This document shows positions 59,768-64,000 of a stretch of 64,000 nucleotides of DNA, one piece after another. The DNA lies in NCBI RefSeq assembly GCF_003885045.1, contig NZ_RHJS01000002.1, positions 620,001-684,000 of the forward strand, in the 5' to 3' direction. The first letter of the stretch is position 1, and each line of letters starts with the position of its first letter. The DNA comes from Schaedlerella arabinosiphila. GTDB taxonomy: Bacteria > Bacillota > Clostridia > Lachnospirales > Lachnospiraceae. The position numbers and the translations under genes are program-made. The notes beneath the pieces are model-generated. The model had not been told where the DNA came from. It did not search any database and worked only from the letters and a program-made list of their open reading frames with translations.

Positions 59768-60379
59768 TTAATTTTGCTGGATATATTGACAGTTATTTAG
59801 GAAATCTTTCAGTAATGCGGTAAGATTTCCGTCATAATCTTTTGTACAGGTCAGTTCCGCGCATACCGCGTTTGCGCCGCAGACCCCTAATGCGGATACT
59901 CCATGGTCATAGGGTGTGTCTTCTCCGATACAGTCATAGGTGATCAGGGTATAGGACTGGCTGTTGCAGGTGATGGTGTCCGTGGTTTGGATTTTGTATT
60001 TGCCTTCGGCAGAAGCAAGCCATGCCTGGCGGCTTTTTTCTGCATCTTTTTCGCTTTTTTCTTCACTTGCAAGAAGGTACAGCTGTGCGTTATAGAGGTC
60101 GATCGTTTCTCCCTCACTGTTTTCGTAAGGCACAGGATTACCGGCACCCCATGCGGCATAAAAGAGTCCGTCTGCAGCGAGTACATCCTTATTATCAAGC
60201 AAGATAAATTCCTGCGGCGCATTGGCAGTCATAACTGTGCCGATTTCTGTCTGGCCTTCCGGCTGCTTCTGCCCATCTTTGGCAGCCGAAGAAGCGGAAG
60301 AACAGCCTGTCAGAGACAGAAACAGACAGCCAAAGAGCAAAGCGGCTTTTTGCTTCTGATTCCGGTATTTTTTTCTCAT
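59768..60379 (-). CDS. Lipoprotein of unknown function
   Basis: The 203-residue protein has a lipoprotein signal (AALLFGCLFLSLTGCSSASSA, acylated Cys about 26) and a soluble domain with ITCNSQSYTLITYDC and GVCGANAVCAELTCTKDY. Four or five Cys residues in the C-terminal half suggest disulfides or a metal site. No family recognised. It sits between a small membrane protein gene and the YesL-like gene; it may be a periplasm-side component of the ABC system. Confidence 0.62.
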   Translation of the reverse strand: MRKKYRNQKQKAALLFGCLFLSLTGCSSASSAAKDGQKQPEGQTEIGTVMTANAPQEFILLDNKDVLAADGLFYAAWGAGNPVPYENSEGETIDLYNAQLYLLASEEKSEKDAEKSRQAWLASAEGKYKIQTTDTITCNSQSYTLITYDCIGEDTPYDHGVSALGVCGANAVCAELTCTKDYDGNLTALLKDFLNNCQYIQQN

Positions 60380-60385
60380 TTTCTC

Positions 60386-60961
60386 TCAACCTCCTGTAAG
60401 TGTTTGATCCGTCTGTAAAGTATCCCAGATCTGGCTGCATTCTTCTGCATAGAGAGTTTTGCTTCTGCTATAAAAGCAACGCCTTCCAAGGTACAGACCA
60501 AAATCCCAGGGGATCACTTTTCCTTCTGCGGAAAAATCATATTCATCCGGACAGCTTCCATCGGGCATGGCCAGTACCTGGAAATCTCTCTGAACCTTTC
60601 CGGGATCTTCCATCAGGAAGAAGTAGCTTGTGCAGTCATCAATGTCCCCGATCAGAGCAATCTCGGCTGCCTGCTGATAGGAAAGACTTTCGGCATCTCC
60701 TGCGGAGATATTGCTGACAAACTGGTTGATTTTTACCAGTATTTTTCCGTCGTGATTGTAATCTCCCGCCAGAGAGGTGAAGGTGTTTTCGATAGAAGCA
60801 GCTATATCCTCCGGCAGAGAATGGTCTCCGATATATGCAATCTGGAGATCTGGCGTATCCCTGAACCACCCAAGGTTGTTTCCGATGATATCGATTCCGA
60901 TTAAGAACAGAATGACTCCGCAGAGGACATACCATTTGTGATAATACCACCAGTTTTTCAT
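60386..60961 (-). CDS. Membrane-anchored protein of unknown function
   Basis: The 191-residue protein has one N-terminal helix (WYVLCGVILFLIGIDIIGNNL) and an extracytoplasmic domain (YIGDHSLPEDIAASIENTFTS onward). ATG 60961 with an AAGGAAATG site is chosen over an upstream TTG. It starts 6 bases after the LacI stop, so all four genes are probably co-transcribed. No family recognised. Confidence 0.6.
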   Translation of the reverse strand: MKNWWYYHKWYVLCGVILFLIGIDIIGNNLGWFRDTPDLQIAYIGDHSLPEDIAASIENTFTSLAGDYNHDGKILVKINQFVSNISAGDAESLSYQQAAEIALIGDIDDCTSYFFLMEDPGKVQRDFQVLAMPDGSCPDEYDFSAEGKVIPWDFGLYLGRRCFYSRSKTLYAEECSQIWDTLQTDQTLTGG

Positions 60962-60967
60962 TGACAA

Positions 60968-61984
60968 TCATTTCCTTTCTTTGGCGATGCCGCCCTCTTC
61001 TTTTGTAGTGCCGCCGTATGCATAGGATACAGGGAGGCAGACAAGGGGTGGTTTGGTAGACATATGCTCCTGCAACAGAAGCTCCACGCACATTTCGGCA
61101 ATATCCATAATTGGCTGCACGATTGTAGAGCAGAAGTAATCGCCGTCCCCGAAAGCCCGTATACCGTCAAAACCAATCACCTGTACATCCTCCGGCACCC
61201 GCAGATTCATTTTACGGAGTATTTTAATAATCTCATAGGCGATATAGTCCGTCACGCAGAACAGCCCGTCAAATTCCAGCTTTCCGTCAAAAAGATGCTC
61301 TCTTAAGAAAACTTCAAACTCGCTTAAAGGATCATCGTCCTGCAGAATCTTCTCTGAGAAAGAAAGGCCTTTTATAAGACAGCCGTTTTCAAAGCCGGCC
61401 TTTCGTTTGTTGGGTTCGCTGTCAAGAGAAGAGCCTACGCGCAGAAAAGCAACGTTTTTGCAGCCCAAGTCTGCCAGCTTTGCCGCCGCCATCTGACCGC
61501 CGGCAAAATTATCGCTTGCAACACAGGGGATATGTGCTCCCATAGGGCGGTCAATAGATACAAAGGGGATGGTTTCATCCGGATGCAGTTCCGGGTTATA
61601 GGTCAGGCCGATGATACCGTCCACTTTGTTCTGCTTTGTTATGGTGAGATATTCCTGCTCCATCCTGGAATCGTAGTCGGTGGTACACAGAAGCATCCGA
61701 TAGTTTCTCTTCATAAGGGAAGTGTTGATGTGGTGTACCAGCTTTGCAAAAAAAGGATTGGATGTGTTGGGGATCAGCAGTGCAACCGTATAAGTTTTGC
61801 TGGCTTTCAGGCCCTGCGCGTAGCTGTTTACATGATAGTCAAGTTTTTGGATTGCTGCTTCCACACGAAGACGGTAGGATTCGCCTACCGGCAATCCGTT
61901 GATCACTTTGGAAACTGTACCCAATGCAACGCCTGCCTCCAATGCAACGTCTTTCATAGTAGGAGCGGTATTTTTCCTGCGCAT
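60968..61984 (-). CDS. LacI-family transcriptional regulator
   Basis: The 338-residue protein has an N-terminal LacI helix-turn-helix (TMKDVALEAGVALGTVSKVING) and a periplasmic-binding-like domain (TYTVALLIPNTSNPFFAKLVHH; FVSIDRPMGAHIP; DVQVIGFDGIRAFG). ATG 61984 with GAGGTG is preferred. It is divergent from the sugar ABC transporter and probably represses both units through the 14-bp operators at 62077 and 62217. Confidence 0.9.
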   Translation of the reverse strand: MRRKNTAPTMKDVALEAGVALGTVSKVINGLPVGESYRLRVEAAIQKLDYHVNSYAQGLKASKTYTVALLIPNTSNPFFAKLVHHINTSLMKRNYRMLLCTTDYDSRMEQEYLTITKQNKVDGIIGLTYNPELHPDETIPFVSIDRPMGAHIPCVASDNFAGGQMAAAKLADLGCKNVAFLRVGSSLDSEPNKRKAGFENGCLIKGLSFSEKILQDDDPLSEFEVFLREHLFDGKLEFDGLFCVTDYIAYEIIKILRKMNLRVPEDVQVIGFDGIRAFGDGDYFCSTIVQPIMDIAEMCVELLLQEHMSTKPPLVCLPVSYAYGGTTKEEGGIAKERK

Positions 61985-62005
61985 GATGAACACCTCATTT
62001 CTCTG

Positions 62006-62046
62006 TTTCGTGAAATAATTATAATACAAATTCATGCATTTGTAAA
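62006..62046 (-). promoter_or_regulatory. Promoter and operator-like site of the LacI operon
   Basis: On the minus strand TTTACA (62046-62041) and TATAAT (62023-62018) are spaced by 17 bases. TTTCGTGAAA (62006-62015), a palindrome, lies just downstream of the -10, consistent with autoregulation. Confidence 0.78.
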
Positions 62047-62076
62047 GAATAATTTCATGAATTTTCATAAATTTCA

Positions 62077-62090
62077 TGAAACGTTATATG
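62077..62090. promoter_or_regulatory. LacI operator 1
   Basis: TGAAACGTTATATG is an exact inverse of 62217-62230; the CG-centred AACGTT is typical of LacI-family sites. It overlaps a TTTCATGAAA palindrome at 62072-62081. Confidence 0.68.
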
Positions 62091-62175
62091 AAGAACTAAT
62101 ATACAAAATGCTTAAGTTTTATTTATTTAATTTTCACAAAAATATAAGAATTGACGGATTTGTGTTATAAAATGG

Positions 62176-62204
62176 TTGTAAAATAAAATTCAAAGTGATA
62201 CTAT
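62176..62204 (+). promoter_or_regulatory. Promoter of the sugar ABC operon
   Basis: TTGTAA (62176-62181) and TACTAT (62199-62204), 17-base spacing. The operator at 62217 lies over the transcription start. The leader of about 190 bases to the first gene shows nothing else that I recognise. Confidence 0.65.
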
Positions 62205-62216
62205 TTTAGAGTAATA

Positions 62217-62230
62217 CATATAACGTTTCA
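62217..62230. promoter_or_regulatory. LacI operator 2
   Basis: CATATAACGTTTCA is the exact inverse of operator 1, 126 bases away, allowing DNA looping between the two. Confidence 0.68.
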
Positions 62231-62405
62231 CGAAGCCATGGTGAAGAACGTTATGCAGAAGGAACGGCCGGTCTGACTGCAAAGATGAATCCCGGAACGT
62301 TGGGAAGTGCTGTTTACATATTATAACAGCTGTGATTCAAAACGGCTCACAGCGTATGGTGCAGGCGCTTTCTGACAGTTCCATAGATAAGGAAGGAGAG
62401 ATTTT

Positions 62406-63338
62406 ATGGCTAGTTCAAAAAGAACACCTGCTCAGACAGAACAAAAATCGGTATGGGAACGCATGGGCGATCATTGGCAGTTATATCTGATGTTGTCGGT
62501 TCCATTGATTTTGACAATTATTTATAAATATGTACCGATGTACGGTATCCAGATCGCATTCCGTGATTACAAATCTGTGCGCGGGATGTGGGGCAGTGAA
62601 TGGGTAGGCTTGAAATGGTTCCAGCGTTTCTTTAGTTCCCCAAACTGTATCCGGATGATCAAGAACACGATATTGTTAAGTTTCTATAGTTTATTGTGGA
62701 GCTTCCCGATTCCGATCATCCTGTCGCTGGCGATCAACCAGCTTAGATTCAAGCGGTTTAAGCGGTCCGTACAGACGATTCTCTATGCACCGCATTTTAT
62801 ATCCATTATGGTTGTCTGCGGTATGCTGCGCATATTTTTAAGTCCGTCGGGCGGTCTGATCAACCTGATTGCCGGAACAGGGATTGACTTTTTATCAGAA
62901 GCATCTGCGTTCAGGACCATCTATATTGCATCCGGTATCTGGCAGGATGCAGGATGGGGGATTATCGTCTACATGGCATCTCTTGCAAATGTTGACGTTT
63001 CCCAGTATGAGGCGGCGAAGATCGACGGGGCTTCCCTGTTCCAGCGGATCCGGTATATAGACCTTCCGGAGCTGGTTCCGCAGATCGTACTTATGCTGAT
63101 TATGAGCGCAGGCAACTTAATGAACGTTGGGTTTGAGAAAGTATTCCTGCTCCAGACGGATCTGAATAAGGCTACCAGTGATGTCATTGCGGTATATGTT
63201 TACCAGCAGGGTATTGAACATGCCAAATACAGCTATTCAACAGCCGTCGGTCTGTTTAATACGGTAGTCAACGTCATTCTGCTGATTATCGTCAATAAGA
63301 TAACGAGCAAGATTTCTGAAGACGTAAGCTTTGTATAG
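62406..63338 (+). CDS. Sugar ABC transporter permease (LplB/COG4209 type)
   Basis: The 310-residue, six-helix permease has the COG4209 look: WQLYLMLSVPLILTIIYKYVPMYG, GIQIAFRDYK and the EAA loop YEAAKIDGASLFQRIRYIDLPEL near 200-222, which contacts the ATPase. This subclass works with a solute-binding lipoprotein for complex sugars. GGAAGGAGAG precedes the ATG. It is followed by the second permease after 10 bases. Confidence 0.92.
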   Translation: MASSKRTPAQTEQKSVWERMGDHWQLYLMLSVPLILTIIYKYVPMYGIQIAFRDYKSVRGMWGSEWVGLKWFQRFFSSPNCIRMIKNTILLSFYSLLWSFPIPIILSLAINQLRFKRFKRSVQTILYAPHFISIMVVCGMLRIFLSPSGGLINLIAGTGIDFLSEASAFRTIYIASGIWQDAGWGIIVYMASLANVDVSQYEAAKIDGASLFQRIRYIDLPELVPQIVLMLIMSAGNLMNVGFEKVFLLQTDLNKATSDVIAVYVYQQGIEHAKYSYSTAVGLFNTVVNVILLIIVNKITSKISEDVSFV

Positions 63339-63348
63339 GAGGTGCAGC

Positions 63349-64000
63349 ATGGGAAAGAAAAAAAAGACAGGACAGTTGCATGGTTTATCGGACAGGACCA
63401 GCGATATTATTCTGGTAGTGATCTGTCTTATTATTGTATTTTTGGTAGCATATCCGCTTTACTACGTGCTGGTTGCTTCTGTTTCCAATCCTTATGACGT
63501 ATATGCGGGAAAGACGTTCCTGCTTCCAAGCGGGTTTACCCTGGATGGTTACAAGGCCGTATTTGCGGATAAGAGTATTATCACCGGCTTCCTCAACAGT
63601 ATCAAATATACGGTGGTCGGGACGGTATTTTCCGTAGTGATGATCTATTTATCAGCCTATCCGCTGAGTGTAAAAAATCTGCCAGGACGAAAATTTATCA
63701 GTATATTTTTCATTATAACCATGTATTTCGGCGGCGGTCTAATGCCTACATATCTGGTAGTCAGGGACACTGGATTGATTGATACGATATGGGCGATGTT
63801 TCTTCCGGGGGGCGTTGCCGTGGGCAATATGATCATTGTCCGTAATTTTTTTGAACACAGTATTCCGAAGGAAATGATTGAAGCCGCGGAGATTGACGGC
63901 TGTTCGAAATGGACGACTTTCATCAAGATCGTGGTTCCGTTAAGTAAGTCCATTATGGCAGTTATGGTAGTATTCAGCATGGTGGCCTATTGGAACGACT
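63349..64000 (+). CDS. Sugar ABC transporter permease (COG0395 type), cut by window end
   Basis: From ATG 63349, with AGGAGGTG 5 bases upstream, an open frame runs to the window end (217 codons). It has several membrane helices (IILVVICLIIVFLVAYPLYY; TVVGTVFSVVMIYLSAYPLS) and an EAA loop EAAEIDGCSKWTTFIKIVVP. This is the partner permease of the COG4209 type; the solute-binding protein gene probably follows outside the window. Confidence 0.92.
   Translation, partial: MGKKKKTGQLHGLSDRTSDIILVVICLIIVFLVAYPLYYVLVASVSNPYDVYAGKTFLLPSGFTLDGYKAVFADKSIITGFLNSIKYTVVGTVFSVVMIYLSAYPLSVKNLPGRKFISIFFIITMYFGGGLMPTYLVVRDTGLIDTIWAMFLPGGVAVGNMIIVRNFFEHSIPKEMIEAAEIDGCSKWTTFIKIVVPLSKSIMAVMVVFSMVAYWND

Overview
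The window looks like a chromosomal segment of an anaerobic gut Lachnospiraceae (Enterocloster/Lachnoclostridium/Hungatella type). Signs are the AGGAGG-type ribosome sites, the mid-range GC content, PucR and Rpn families in several copies, a DUF3990/HTH pair, TRAP transporters, iron-sulfur flavoproteins and COG4209/COG0395 ABC permeases. No rRNA, tRNA or CRISPR was seen. The genus is inference.

Region 1 (0.1-17.4 kb) is a nucleobase or cyclic-ureide catabolic island. A PucR regulator faces an eight-gene operon: the three subunits of an oxamate-carbamoyltransferase-like enzyme (allH, allF, allG), a metal-dependent cyclase, a uracil-type NCS2 permease, a cytosine-deaminase-like amidohydrolase, an AtoE-type transporter and carbamate kinase. 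A second divergent module carries another PucR, a purine-type NCS2 permease and another CodA-like amidohydrolase. Both modules share a promoter/operator architecture. Together they could import a cyclic ureide, deaminate it, open the ring, phosphorolyse the carbamoyl group and make ATP.

Region 2 (17.6-31.3 kb) holds a PLP Cys/Met-metabolism lyase with an NhaC-family carrier and a GntR regulator, a PD-(D/E)XK protein, a DUF1294 protein, an iron-sulfur flavoprotein with a C-terminal zinc ribbon, an AraC-GH39 fusion regulator, and GH3 and GH43 glycosidases for xylan-type oligosaccharides.

Region 3 (31.5-46.7 kb) holds a secreted BspA-type leucine-rich-repeat protein with a truncated sorting signal, a tandem duplication of an Rpn nuclease gene, and a LysR-controlled operon (UGSC-like protein, TRAP DctPQM, FAD oxidoreductase). 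A TPR-like protein and an MFS carrier follow.

Region 4 (46.7-57.7 kb) is full of damage and mobility: an Rpn remnant, a second iron-sulfur flavoprotein with a carboxylesterase, a truncated DUF3990 toxin with its HTH partner, a frameshifted response regulator, a histidine kinase whose 3' end is replaced by a MITE, and a recombinase-in-trio (RIT) element inserted in the active-site motif of an Rpn nuclease. Excision between the CAATCC copies would restore that nuclease exactly.

Region 5 (57.7-64 kb) has an aldo/keto reductase-ferredoxin, then a LacI-type regulator with three membrane or lipoprotein genes, divergent from a sugar ABC transporter (two permeases, the second cut by the window end).

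A 148-bp palindromic MITE family (copies at 1, 22810, 34040 and 52884, with 6-bp target duplications and covarying hairpins) runs through the window.
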